Shown here: piece after piece, positions 9,936 through 22,011 of the stretch | Position numbering within the stretch: position 1 is the stretch's first letter | How the letters are laid out: each line of letters opens with the position of its first letter | Position numbers and translations under genes: made by a program | Notes under the pieces: generated by a model | Databases searched by the model: none | What the model saw: only the letters and a program-made list of their open reading frames with translations | What the model was told of the DNA's origin: nothing | From: Stenopsyche tienmushanensis | Taxonomy: Eukaryota > Arthropoda > Insecta > Trichoptera > Stenopsychidae | NCBI GenBank assembly: GCA_008973525.1 | Contig: WACJ01000524.1 | Location: 1,860,001 to 1,924,000 of the forward strand | Length of the DNA stretch: 64,000 nt | Direction: 5' to 3'

Positions 9936-12900
9936 TAAACATTGTCGGTAGCAATAAAACTCGAAATTTGACTAGTATTTAAGACGGGCGGGATCCTGCT
10001 AACTATCATATCGTTTTTTTTTTTCGAAATTGTCGACATCGCTCATCGATAATGGAAAATTTCCGCATTCAATTATAATAAATTTGTCTTCGAGAATGAT
10101 TTTAAATGAATTTAAAGTGCTCTAATAATTCGCACAAATATGTCCCTCAGATATGCATTTTAAAATCAATTGACGGATGAATAAATTTGAACATTTTGGT
10201 GTAGTCGAAATTTATAGTCGCCATATATCAGTTAAAATAGTTGCTTATTTTTTAATTTTTATTTTATCATATAAGAGACAATTATTTTACAGAAATTACA
10301 ATATTATATTTATTTATAATCCTCGACAATCTGGTTTTTAGGTTGTTGCTCATTTTTAAATATTGACTCCATTAGGTTGGCCAATCATTTTTGCCATTGG
10401 TTGATAGTATTTGATTTTTACATATTTAGAAGTCGTTTAAAGAATCTATTTGTTGAAATATTTTGCCAATATTTCATTGTATATTTAAAAGTATGTAAAT
10501 ATGGGTTCGGAAGATAATGTGTTAAAGTGAAATATAGGAACAAATTTATATTATAATGAACATTCAGTTGCGATATAAAACATATTTTTGATTTATAATC
10601 GAAACGTTGTGATGCCAATAATTAAAATACATACATAACAGTTTCTATACAATGGAACAAACTTTCTATTTTAATTTTAAATATGAATATTTACATAATT
10701 TAAAATATTTAATATGTTAACCCCCACTAAGTGGATGCATTGCTTTTTCTATAGATTCACAGATTGAATAATTTTATTTTTGTTATCAACCTCTTGCAAA
10801 CATTTTTTTTTAATACTTATTTTGATAACTTTCAAAAAAATTAAATTGTGCTGAAACTATTGGAATTTTATTTTTTACGTGTACATTTCCTGCAATCCAC
10901 ATCCTGAACAATTTGCTTTCTCAATGACAATCTCATTTTTCACTAGGAACAGAGCCAATTGGAAGCCCTTCAAAATTGAAATAAAATGTAAATATTGCAA
11001 AGAAAGCAAAAGTGGAAAATGGTTTTAAATTTTGTTCTGCTTTGCTTTCCCTTACATTATAGTTGAGTTGCCAAACCTAATATTGCAAGGCCCGAGGCAG
11101 CAGCCTCTCCTGATCTTCCTCCTTTGATAGGCACTGACTAGGAGTAGCTATAAAATATTTTTAAATACACAAGGGAGTTATGTCACTTTCTTCTCAATAA
11201 GAGAAGATAATTTAAAAAGTATGGCATTAATTCCAAGAAATTAGCTCATGTTCCATGGTGAATAATGTGTATTATAAATTTCAAATATGGTACAGTCAAC
11301 TCTTCTATAGGGTCATCATGGGGACTACGCTATAGAAAGTTAAGCACCCATAAAAACGATTGCGTATTTGGTTTGTTAACAAGTGTAAGTGACTAACACG
11401 CGCAAGGGAGCATTGAACTTACTTATTTTACCCATTGTTTATGTAAAAGACGCCGCAAATGAAATGGACGCTATAAGAGGGTTGACTGTATTATGGATAT
11501 ACACATCATTTAATAAATTCGTAGGATTTTTTGAAGACATTGCAAAAAAACGACCCCAAACGAAAAATCCTATGAAGTTATTGAGTCATGTGTTAAAGAT
11601 TTTTTTAACAACATGGCTTTCAAAATATTTACAAACTTGCTATTTTAAATGTTATGATTTCAAAGAAGACTTATCTTTGAAAACAAAGACATATCAACCC
11701 TTTGCACTTGAGATCCTTTTTCGCATAGCGAACCAGAAAATTGAGACGTTTCGCAGCACTTTTGGTGAATTACTCAGTCCACTGCAGAATTATGGGCCTC
11801 TTCAATATCCATTCACAGGAAGGGGTTACATCCGTCTCGTCTGTATAATACATTCACCTCCTCATTCGCTTGATATTGAAGGTCGCATTACTACCGAGTT
11901 TAATTTCGAACGCTCACCCAGCAGGTCTCCTGAATGAACATATTGAGGAATGCTTTTGCGACTGTCTCGATAGGGAGTGTGGGAGGTTTATAAAGACCGA
12001 GTAGTTTTCTTCGGGAGACACTGGAAAAATATTCTAGACGACCTTTTTGATTCTACTGAAAAGAGCTTTCTGGAGTGCATAGTCCAGTCCCTCCTTTCCT
12101 TGCTAGGGTGAAGATATACGTGACGCTTGAGTGCATCTCGGATTTGCTTCTACACAAACTGAGGTCTACGCGCAACTTACCCGAGCAAATTCGAGTCTGA
12201 GTGCTTTCTTGTTTCTTTGGGAACAGACTTGGCAATCCTGTTAAATACTTATAGGGATCAAAAACTTAATAGTTTTTCTGCCACAACTGTCTAGTTCGAG
12301 CTAGCGCCAAACATGCAGTCCGGTTCATGGTTATGACTAATTTCAGATAAGAAAATATAGCTATTTGAAGGGTACATGTTACACTTAATAATATACAGAA
12401 GAGCGTAGGAACCCGCTTCAAAGGAATTAACGCATCAAACTGAGTGGTGAGTGAGAGTCACCTCTCGAGTGCAAAGGGTTAAATTAACTTCTAGTCTAAT
12501 CTAAATTATCTCTAATCTAATCAAAATATATTTACCAAGCGATGAAATTTAGTATAAAAGATATAAATGTATAAAAATTCTCCATTAAGGGAATTTTTGT
12601 TATATGACCAGAAAATATCTCTTACCCGCTCGCGTCATAAAACCGCACCTGTTGTGAGGATAAAGTTATTTTTTAGTATTGCTGGTATCTGGCGCAGAAG
12701 GTGCGAGCCTTGGGCCTTAAATTTAGATTTCAAGGGATTTAAGAATATGCTCGTCATATAATAGTGAAATATTAATAGAAAACTGGGTATATCGAGGGTC
12801 GAATGGCAGAATTTGTCCCAAACTGTATAACCAAATTGGTCTAGGGGGGGACTCAAACTTAAATTGCACCAACGGCCTCTCAAAATATATAGTGAATATA

Positions 12901-13064
12901 GTAACGTTATGATTTTTATTGATTTGCAAAATTAAGGTAATGAATATATTCAAAATATATTTAATTGTCCGAAATATCAGATTTAACATTAATTCAAAAT
13001 AAAAACAGTACACAAAATTAATCTATCCATATGCAATTCTTTCAATAAGATTCAACAGAGAAGT
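9936..13064. other. Intergenic region between cyclin Y and CWC22
   Basis: AT-rich spacer with one pogo-type MITE (11293-11488). Sequence of higher GC at about 11700-12300 may be degraded mobile DNA but matches nothing I recognise. A 182-codon ORF at 11389-11937 starts inside the MITE and shows no domain, so I do not call it a gene. A minus-strand AATAAA (12920-12915) lies about 150 bp past the CWC22 stop. Confidence 0.45.
11293..11488. mobile_element. pogo/Tigger-type MITE, about 196 bp
   Basis: Starts CAGTCAACTCTTCTATAG and ends with the inverted counterpart (CTATAAGAGGGTTGACTG). It is flanked on both sides by TA, the target duplication of Tc1/mariner/pogo elements. It is non-coding. A second copy of the same length class lies at 42385-42579. 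Confidence 0.8.
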
Positions 13065-16000
13065 TCAATCATCACGTCGCTTTCTCTGGTATCTGTCTCC
13101 ATGTTCTCTTCTATCTTCCCTTCCTCTACCTCTTGAGCGATCTTCATTCTGCTGATTTCTATTGTCATTATATTTATATCTTGAATTATAATCTGCACCA
13201 TTTCTTCCTCTTCCCCTGAACGATTCACCACGCCTTCTCTGTTCATTTTTATCCCGCTCTGGTTCCTCTTCTTGAGGTTTTTTAGTTACTTGTTTTTTCT
13301 TTGAATTCTTCTTTGATGATTTTTTGTTACTTGAGTCACTGGAGTCAGAATCTAAAACAATATTCCTTTTGATCATTTGTAAAACAAAATACCTAAAATT
13401 AGATTATATTAGATTTTACAAATTCCATTTAACATACAAAGTATATTTTTTAGATGAATGCTAACAAGAAACAGTTCTTAATTGTTAGCGAAAAGCAATG
13501 TGTATTGTTGACAATAGATTGTGAGACATCCACTTATCAAGATTGGATATTTTTCTCATCATTGTGATAAGAATATATAAATCAAGGAGAAGAAAATTGT
13601 GTCCGTAGACATTCATGCAGTTTTATTTTTGACTAATATTCAGTTTGGTATTGAATATATATGAATTTATTAAAAATAATAAGCATTAATAAATTGTAAA
13701 CCTGAGGAGTCTGAAGAATCAGAAGAACTATCACTTGAACTACTAGAACTACTACTGCTACTACTTGAACTGGAACTGGATTCTTTCTTTGATGCATTTG
13801 TTTGAGTAATTGCTTCAGGCTAAAATAATAAAAAAAACAGATTTAAAGCCATTTTACATATCTATTAATATAAATAAAATACAATATTTTTTAAATATTA
13901 AACCTTCGGTGCTTGTTTAAGATGTTCTCGTAATTCATCAGTAAGGCCACCCAAGCCAATGGACGTGAAGAAATTTATGGCAAATCTGGTATTTTTTGGA
14001 TTGTCTCTAGGGAATATACCAGTAAAAGCTTCTTGTAATGTTCTGAAACAAAATAAATTCCACAATAAGCATAAACAATTTTAATCCTATTTCATATTAG
14101 CATATTTCTATTGTTGAATACTTAATATTCGCTAGCAATTTGAATAAGACGAGGTCAGCTGTGATAAGTCTTATGTAAATAAAAAGAAATATAGGTGGAT
14201 TGTATAATAATAGACACTTATTTCAGTCGCTTAACAACTAGTCAAGATACATTAGCATAACTTTTCAATAGTACAAGTTTAACAAATGACAATCATTTGT
14301 CAATGTGTAAAACAAAACTCATATGAATTATGAAACAGATTCTATTGTTAGTCAAATATGAAATTGGGGTCATATATATAAAAAAAAATATATACACATA
14401 TATTGATAAGATCGTCATTAAAGGGTTTGATCCTTAGCTTCCTTCAATCTCTTCTATTCAATAGCATATAAGAATCCATCACCAGAGATTGATTACGTAT
14501 GCGTTTAGGAGCATGATAAATGTAAATTTTTTTTAACACGTATGTGTGAATCGATGGAATTTCTTATGGGTCCAAATCTGTTAGTCTGATCGTAAAAATG
14601 GCAGTGATATAATACTGCAAGCCACCAAAGCTTTTTTACCGTTCCAGTTGTATGTCTGCTCTCAGCCAGCACAAAGTACTGTACAAATCTTAACTCTATA
14701 CATTAATGTATCAGTTCATAATTTCTCTGAAAGCTCTTAAGTATCTAAGTGACCTTGTCACAAGCTAAAACTTTGCTCTGACAAATAACAAAACTCAATA
14801 TAAACAAACGCGAGAGAAAGAGTTTTATTTTGGTGCCTTCAATGACACCATTAGTGCGGAGCTCTCAGGTATTACTGGCTCAGTCTTATACCGACGTACA
14901 AAATATAGTGGCTATTGTATATTATTATTGAATTGAGGTTTAGCGGGTGAAACATAGGTGGGAGGCCCTATCAACATTAGCAAACCGAATGCTATTACAA
15001 ATTACAATATAAATATGGGAGGCATCGACAAAGCTGACCAATTAGCAAGTTCATATTGTTTTGACATGTCAGATAATCGCTAGTTTTGTACATAAAAAAA
15101 TTTACACGGCTAAAAACCGGCTTGAAATTAACTTTTTAAAAAATAAATTGATACATACACATCTTTCAATCGATCATTGAGTTTTCCCAGGCCCATGTAT
15201 TCCGCTAATTCTTGAAATAAAATTTTGACAAAGATTCGACTAGAGCTTGTGGTATCATCTTCATTTAGTTTGACACAATCTAAAGCTTCCCAACTTATTG
15301 CATCTGTGAATAATAAATGTGCAAAAAATTTGCTCACATTTCTCAATCGATTTGTGTCCAATCTGTGAGCTGTACCGTAGGAATCTTTGAAAATTTGTTC
15401 AAACGGAGTGACATAAATTTTATTTATTTGACAAAATCTCTGCGCTAATAAGCCATAAAATTTTTCATATGTCCTTTGTTCAGCACAACAATCCAAAAAC
15501 ATGTGACACAGTTCCATTTCTTGACCCGGTTTTAATTGCATTTTCATCAATTTATGGGCGCACTCTTCAAAATCTAAACTGGAGTGTATGGTCAAATAGA
15601 TTGTCCTTCTAAGTGCTATTAAATTAGTTTCTGTATTATCGATTATGATGCCTTCTTTGTGTGAATTTTCCTGATTTTCTTCATCGGTCTCGGACTCGGA
15701 TCCGCTGCCGTTTCCTGATCCGTCATCAGAATTTGATTCAGCATCACTGCCCAGAATTTCTTTGCTCAACTCCTTATATTTTCCTTCGTTATCTTCATAG
15801 TCTGGATCAAACTTAAACACATCTGAAATAGAAATCAATATTATAAGCTTTGAAAAACAACAAAAAAGATACATTCCAAACAATCAAATTTATAAACATA
15901 CTTAGCAAATCTTGAGGATCAGTTACTTCGTCCAACATTATGAGATGCGTGAATTGATCTTCTTCAGGAACCAATTCTAGCTCTTCTGCGACAGCAACGT

Positions 16001-17123
16001 GGTCTTTAAAGCCATCTTTACGAATTTGAAACATAACTTCAATCATGTATTGGACGCGTTTATCCAGTTGTCCCTCATGCAAAATATTACGCAACGTTTC
16101 AAAAATTGCATTTACTCCTTTGGTTGATACTTCTGATAACTTTTGACCACATTCTTTTAGAAACGCTATGGCAACTTCGACTGAGTCATCAGTTGGACTT
16201 TCTACCAACAAACTTAAAATTTCCAAAGCCAATATCTCGTGAGAGACCCTTTGATTTACAAGATGAGCAATGAACGTAGCTCCTGATATACATATTGCCT
16301 TATCGTTCCTTTTGAAACCTCTTTTGAATTGAACGACAAGTCTTTTCAATAAAAGTTCCCCAATGTTAGGAAATCTGGAATTGATAGCGGAGACAAGAGC
16401 AGCATACACGTGTGTAAATGTAGGAGAAGCCGCTTGTGCTTGAATGACAGAACGACACAAAAGACCCCGTCCTCGCACAATATTTTCCCTGAGCAACTCT
16501 TTGATAATAATTGCAATATTGCCAGTATTTATTTTGTTGACATAACCATGGATAGATTTCTTCAAGGCTTCCCAAGACAATCTTTGATATGGCGCGGATC
16601 CTTTGTCGGTTATTTCAGCTCTCATCATTCGTAGCCTTGCTGGTGGAATGTATGCACCTCCAGTTTTTGTAGTTAACGGATCGTCCTTTTTAGCTCTTCG
16701 TTCAGCATGTTCCTTTTCAGCAGAATTATCAGGAGCATCTTTGTTTTTGTCTCCCAGTGGAGCATAATATCGAGATCCCACCTCGTATGATTTGCTCTCT
16801 TTATCAGACTTTTGAGATTTTTTCACTGAGCTATCATAATACCGAGTACCTACGACGTATTCACTGGTTTCCTTTTCGGTCCGTCCTTTGTCATCATCCC
16901 AGTATCGTTTGTAGGAACCATCGTGTCTGTCGTCTTTTTCGTCGCGTTTTCTTCTTTTGGGGTTATCACGATCACTTCGGTATTCTCTTGGTTCCGGACT
17001 TCTATCAGATTTTTCCCGCCTGCGACGCCCATCTTTTTCTTCTCGTTTTTCGTCTTTGGAACGACGACGTTCTTTTTTTGCTTCTTTGGGCTTTTCCACT
17101 TCAGGAGATTTGCTTTTTGACAT
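13065..17123 (-). CDS. CWC22: Pre-mRNA-splicing factor CWC22
   Basis: Spliceosomal scaffold that escorts eIF4A3 to deposit the exon junction complex. Exons: 17123-15902, 15822-15159, 14042-13904, 13819-13702, 13351-13065; 809 codons, phases all consistent. Residues 1-150 are charged K/R/E/D-rich with RS-like stretches. [13 protein letters not shown], at about residues 155-170, leads into the MIF4G domain ([21 protein letters not shown] to about residue 370). A linker of alternating acidic, Ser and Gly residues precedes the MA3 domain ([23 protein letters not shown] to [30 protein letters not shown]). The tail is poly-serine, encoded across exon 4, then an R/G/D/E-rich C-terminus. Intron 2 (14043-15158) is the longest and holds a piggyBac-like fragment. 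The gene is divergent from NOSIP. Confidence 0.95.
14982..15083 (+). pseudogene. piggyBac-like transposase fragment in CWC22 intron 2
   Basis: Thirty-three codons reading [19 protein letters not shown] match the conserved block of piggyBac-family transposases (YN..MGGVD.ADQ...Y), including an Asp of the catalytic region. A stop follows at 15081. Neighbouring sequence (about 14820-14980) has no clear transposase frame. It lies antisense to CWC22. This is a short relic; the identification rests on one motif. Confidence 0.55.
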
Positions 17124-18168
17124 CGCTATTATATTTTATAACCCAAAGTTAGGTTACTCTAAATTTTAGAAGAAATAAGTCATACGAAATGAATTCAATC
17201 AAATGTATGAATGTTGATAAAATATAATTATATTAAAGCTTCGATACATTCATAATCGCGAAACGACGCGTCCACGCCGACACAACAAAACGTCAAACGA
17301 TTCAACACAAGTAACAAGCGTTCGACATGCAGTGTTGCTAGTCGATAAAATAGGATTTTTGCATTTTATTATCTTTGGAATTATTTTGAACGAACGATAA
17401 ATAAAAATTGACAACTTTTTAATAACTGATAATATTATTTAAATATATGTGAAAACATATAAGCTAGTAAATATAAATAATATTATTTAAAGAATTTTAA
17501 TGATTAGCTCGTAAAATATTTATTGTACAATTCTCTTTTGCATATGATTTTATGTGTAATTTGACATATTTGCAATATTAAAAAATTATTTAATAAGCGA
17601 AAAATAAAATATATATTTTATTTTTTAATACTTTATTTCTATTAAGATATTTAGGATTTAAAAAAATCAAGACTTGAAAAACGGATTATAAAAAAAAACA
17701 AATATACAAAAAACAATTGCACAGTCAATTAAATATAAAAAGTATTATGGCGTTTTGGATAGAATTTACTTAAAAAAAAAAAAAATTATAGAAATAAAAT
17801 AAAATGTGAAATGAAAAGAAGCAGAACCAAAAGGCAATTTACTTTGATAATCTTTGATTAAATCATAAAATAATGTTTAATAATTATATGTGCAATTGTT
17901 TTGTATTAATTTGCCATGAAATGGTTAAAAACATAACGCATAATTTACATGGTCAATTAAAATTATGTTATGTTCGTTATTGTCATTGATTAGATTTTGA
18001 GTGTTGCGTTGACATTGACAGTCGTAGTCCTTTATTTTGTAAACGTTTCGTGGTCATAAAGAGCTGTGATCAGTGTTTATTTATTTTTTGTATCATTCAA
18101 AAAACATTTAGATTTCTAAACATTTTTTTGACGGTGTACTTTAAGATTTACTGTAGCTTGATTTTATA
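17124..18168. promoter_or_regulatory. Shared upstream region of divergent CWC22 and NOSIP
   Basis: 1,045 bp between the two start codons, the only space available for both promoters. A small CpG-containing patch (about 17260-17340) lies near CWC22; the rest is AT-rich with long A runs around 17750-17800. No repeat or ORF is seen. The bidirectional promoter is inferred from geometry. Confidence 0.4.
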
Positions 18169-19226
18169 ATGACCAGACATGCCAGAAATTGTACAGCTGG
18201 GGCTGTTTATACATACCACGAAAAAAAGAAAGACGCCGCAGCATCAGGATATGGTACATACAGTACTCGGGTCGGAAAGGATTCAGTAAAAGTAAGACTG
18301 TTGTGGTTTTTAATAAATAATAGTACAACATATTGTAACGTGCCTTTATTCTAGATCTTTAAATTGTGGATAATTTTGATTCATTCTAGGGTTTTGATTG
18401 CTGTAATTTAACATTACAACCATGTAGAAATCCAGTTGTTACAAAGGAAGGATATTTATTTGACAAGGAAGCCATTTTACAATATATCATTACAAAAAAG
18501 AATGAGTACAGTCGACAATTGAAAGAATTTGAACGCCAGAAAAAACGCGGTGAAGATGAAATAGCTGAACTAGCAGTGGCTGCGAAAAAATCTGAACTTC
18601 AAAAATTTTTTGACGGTGAAAAAAATATTGCCAGTACTAGTTCTTCAAAATCATCAAACGCTACCAATGGCCTAGATTCTGTTTCCAATATGGTTTGCGG
18701 TAAAGATAAGCAACTTCCAAGCTTCTGGGTTCCTTCCCAGCTTCCAGATGCAAAGATTACTAAGTTAAACAAACCCGAAAACAAAGTGTTTTGCCCTGTA
18801 AGTGGAAAAGTTTTGAAGATGAAGGACTTAATTGATGTCAAATTTACTCTCGTTAACGATCCTGATGATAAGAAATCCCTTATAGCCAAGGAATGCAGGT
18901 TGGCTACACATCGATAATGTCTTTATTTTTGCATTATTCATAAATATATTGCTTTTATTTATTCACAATTTTTTTTTAGATACATGTGTCCAGTAAGTCA
19001 TGATATTTTAAGCAATTCAGTTGCATGCGTCGTTATAAAAACAACGGGAGATGTGATAACGCTTGAATGTTATGAAAAAATTGTTAAGAAGGATTGGAAG
19101 CATCCATTGAGTGGCGAAACAATAACCGAAAATGACATTATTTTTCTCAATCGAGGAGGCACTGGTTTTTCATCGACTAATGAGGGACTCGAAGGTTGCA
19201 CTGCCAGGCCCGTACTGCAAGCATAG
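18169..19226 (+). CDS. NOSIP: Nitric oxide synthase-interacting protein homologue (U-box E3 ligase)
   Basis: NOSIP family: a nuclear/cytoplasmic E3 ubiquitin ligase with a split, degenerate U-box, also reported in spliceosomal complexes in human. Exons: 18169-18291, 18390-18898, 18980-19226; 123, 509 and 247 nt make 292 codons plus stop. The N-terminus MTRHARNCTAGAVYTYHEKKKD is the family signature. CCNLTLQPCRNPVVTKEGYLFDKEAIL, spanning the exon 1/2 border, is the first U-box half. A coiled, charged segment (ERQKKRGEDEIAELAVAAKK) follows. CPVSGKVLKMKDLI and then, in exon 3, YMCPVSHDIL to GDVITLECYEKIVKKDWKHPLSG form the second half. The C-terminus FLNRGGTGFSSTNEGLEG is conserved. No oddities; introns are under 100 bp. 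It is divergent from CWC22. Confidence 0.95.
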
Positions 19227-19253
19227 ATTATTTTAAATGTTAATTCAATCGTA

Positions 19254-19259
19254 AATAAA
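19254..19259 (+). terminator. Polyadenylation signal AATAAA of NOSIP
   Basis: The first AATAAA downstream of the stop codon, 28 nt after it. Position and consensus support it; the cleavage site is not shown. Confidence 0.5.
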
Positions 19260-19440
19260 TGTCAATTTGGTATTTAAGTTTGTGTGCATTTTTATAAATG
19301 TATATTTTTATAAATATATATCTAATTAATTTATGAGCAGGGATAATTAGACAGAGTTCTTATATTACAATATGATTGATGTTACATTACATTTAATTGT
19401 ATAATACATCTAAGATATCATAGAAAAAGAAAGATTTCCA

Positions 19441-21120
19441 ATGGATCAGATCCAGCATTTTGTGTTGCTGAAAATGCGAGCAATAATAGTTGAAGATAAA
19501 AATGGCGTTAGTTTGAATACTATGAAGGACATATTAACTTGCATATGTGAATATTTTACCCAGTTATTCAAAGATGTAAAAGAAAAGTCTTCTAAACAGA
19601 CGATAATATCTACAGGTAATGAAATTCCAGTGATTTCTGTTAAAGAAATAGAGATGGCTGTTAAATATTTCGTTAATAAAAAATCAAGGAGTGAAAATTC
19701 TTTTTGTATGAATTTAATAGAAATGGCTGGTCAGCAGCTTTATAAAATATTGGCGCAATTGTTTTATCAATGTTTGGTTAGCGGAGATATCCCTCAGGAT
19801 TGGAGCAAAGATGTGGTAATAATGGTACATTATAAAGGTTGTATTGAAAATTTAAATAATTACCTATCTGTTAGTCTACTATCATTATCTTACATATTAT
19901 TTATGAGAATTATTGCAAAACGAATAGAGAGTATACTAGATTTTCAACAACCAGTGGAACAAACCGGCTCCAGAAAGGGTTTTTCTAAAACGGATCATAC
20001 GCATGTTATTAATGAAATAATAGAGAGGACAAATGAATACAAAAAACCTTTGTGCTTAGGATTCATATACTATAAAACCACTCTTAACAATTATGGGACG
20101 TTTTCCTTTATAAAAGCATTGAATCATCAGGGAGTTGAGGAAGAGTATGTTAAAATTATTCAAAAAACTTATAAAAAAGTTAAGAATTATGAGAACAATA
20201 AATTAAAAAGGGGAAAACAAATAAAATATCAAAAAATGATATTGCAGGTGAACTTAAATTCGGTGATAGAGAATGTTTTTAAGTTAATTAATTGGGAACA
20301 CTTCGGGATAAATGTAAACGGAAAATATCTTAACCATCTTCGGTTTGCAAATAGTTTGGTATTGATCGCAGAAAGTACAAAACATCTACAAATTCAAATT
20401 GAGGATTTAGAAAAAGCTAGCCTGCAAGTTGGTTTAGATATTATTAAAGTAAATACAAGGGTGATGCTCAATGATTATTGTAATAAAGCTAATATATATA
20501 TTGATGGCAAACAAATAGAAAAGGTAAAAAATTACGAGTACTTAGGAGAGGTGATCAACATGTCCGGGAATATGATGAGTAAGATCAAACACAGGATACG
20601 ACTCGGTTGGAAAGCATTCGATAGACTTTGTTTAATACAAGGATCGGGTTTGCCGCTTGATATAAAGCGCAAAACATTCAATAAACATGTGCTACCGGTA
20701 ATGACGCATGGATGTCAAGTATGGCGAATAACATCCAAAGAGTGTAAAGTATTAAGAACAGCTCAGAGTGAAATGGAACGAATGATGATAGGGATAAAAG
20801 ACCACAATCGTATGAGCAATATATCAATCAGGGAGATAACGAATGTCTTTGATATTATTGAGAAAATAAAGCGATGCAAGTGGCAATGGGCTGGTCATAT
20901 TGCGAGAAGGACGGACGGAAGATGGACAAAGGATATTATGGAATGGTATCCGAGGGATGTAAAACAATCGAGATTGAAACCGGGGAAGCGACCTTTTGTA
21001 AGGTGGGTGGACGAGATAAGAGAAATGTGCGGAGTGCAATGGATGCAAATCGCTCAAGATAGGGACGAATGGAAGCGTATCGAACAGAATTTTATTCTGC
21101 AAAGTAAATCTGCAGATTGA
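19441..21120 (+). CDS. LINE-type reverse-transcriptase-like ORF with inactivated catalytic motifs
   Basis: An uninterrupted 559-codon frame, bounded upstream by an in-frame TAA at about 19412. It matches the RT region of non-LTR retrotransposons often annotated as craniofacial-development-protein-2-like. Recognisable blocks are DIPQDWSKDVVIMVHYKG, LNNYLSVSLLSLSYILF, VEQTGSRKGFSKTDH, EYLGEVINMSGNMMSKIKHRI, HGCQVWRITSKE and the C-terminal WQWAGHIARRTDGRWTKDI to FVRWVDEIREM. The active-site residues are lost. Motif A, normally F-x-D-Y, is FIYYKTT; the RQG.DxxSP motif B is not recognisable; motif C, normally F/YADD, reads FANS. No endonuclease domain, poly-A tail or target duplication was seen. 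It lies downstream of NOSIP on the same strand. It is either an unusually well-preserved dead copy or a domesticated protein. Confidence 0.75.
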   Translation: MDQIQHFVLLKMRAIIVEDKNGVSLNTMKDILTCICEYFTQLFKDVKEKSSKQTIISTGNEIPVISVKEIEMAVKYFVNKKSRSENSFCMNLIEMAGQQLYKILAQLFYQCLVSGDIPQDWSKDVVIMVHYKGCIENLNNYLSVSLLSLSYILFMRIIAKRIESILDFQQPVEQTGSRKGFSKTDHTHVINEIIERTNEYKKPLCLGFIYYKTTLNNYGTFSFIKALNHQGVEEEYVKIIQKTYKKVKNYENNKLKRGKQIKYQKMILQVNLNSVIENVFKLINWEHFGINVNGKYLNHLRFANSLVLIAESTKHLQIQIEDLEKASLQVGLDIIKVNTRVMLNDYCNKANIYIDGKQIEKVKNYEYLGEVINMSGNMMSKIKHRIRLGWKAFDRLCLIQGSGLPLDIKRKTFNKHVLPVMTHGCQVWRITSKECKVLRTAQSEMERMMIGIKDHNRMSNISIREITNVFDIIEKIKRCKWQWAGHIARRTDGRWTKDIMEWYPRDVKQSRLKPGKRPFVRWVDEIREMCGVQWMQIAQDRDEWKRIEQNFILQSKSAD

Positions 21121-22011
21121 TAATTATAATGAGATAAATATTCATATATGCACGTTTAAGACATCCTATTTAAATTCAACAGATAAGTTGTCCATATTAA
21201 AAACATAGTATTCAATATACAATATTTTAAATGTTACAGTAATTAAATTTCTAAACATTAAGTGATGTCATACAGATAATTTAAAATTTTCCAGGTAACA
21301 TTGATTAGTAATTTAAACGCCATTATAATTCTATAGTATTGTTGCTCAAACGAAGAATGATTTTCAATGTATAAATAGCACCAATATAATAAATGCACCA
21401 TGGTTAGATTATTACACGTTGTATCTTGGTTTTCGATGTTAAATGAAATCTTTTTATATACTGAAATAGAGAAATATAAGTGTCGTAAGAATTATATATA
21501 TGTGCATGTATATCAATGTTTAAAAATCATTCATCATCATGTTTTATAAGAATTCTAAATGTCTGTATGTATTGTATAAATATTTTAACACTTAATTGTC
21601 AGGATCTTCGAGTGTATGACTATTTGTGTTTAACAATAATGCTTGTTACAATTACCGAAATACCATCGTTGTATTTGTGTTCATCGTTATCAATAATATC
21701 CATCTATTTATAAAATTTACAACATTTGTATACCGAATAATAAAAGTTGTTAAAGGGGAAAACGGCGATTAAGTGTTATAAAAGTATTTCTGTTTTCTCA
21801 TTCCGTCGAAAAATTAATGTACATCGATAAATGAAGAATGAACACAATAAAAACTGCTGAGTATCAATAAAAATGTTTTCAATTTCAATCCATTTTTAAC
21901 AGTTGGCATGGCTAGAATTATCATTATGGCAATGTTATGTGTCGTTACCATAGTAACATATTATACACACAACTTTTTATTTCATTGAGACATTGTCTTG
22001 TCGACGGAACC
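21121..22011. other. AT-rich spacer between RT-like ORF and IFT88
   Basis: No repeat ends, RNA gene or convincing ORF seen. AATAAA motifs near 21386, 21738 and 21848 could serve the upstream ORF. The last part is the 5' region of IFT88. Confidence 0.4.

Noticed and set aside
11389..11937. 182-codon ORF as a gene
   Set aside because: It begins inside a MITE terminal region, and the protein has no recognisable motif and no splice or polyadenylation support.
16757..17152. Plus-strand ORFs opposite CWC22 exon 1
   Set aside because: Phe/Ser-rich antisense of the Lys/Arg/Glu-rich CWC22 N-terminus.
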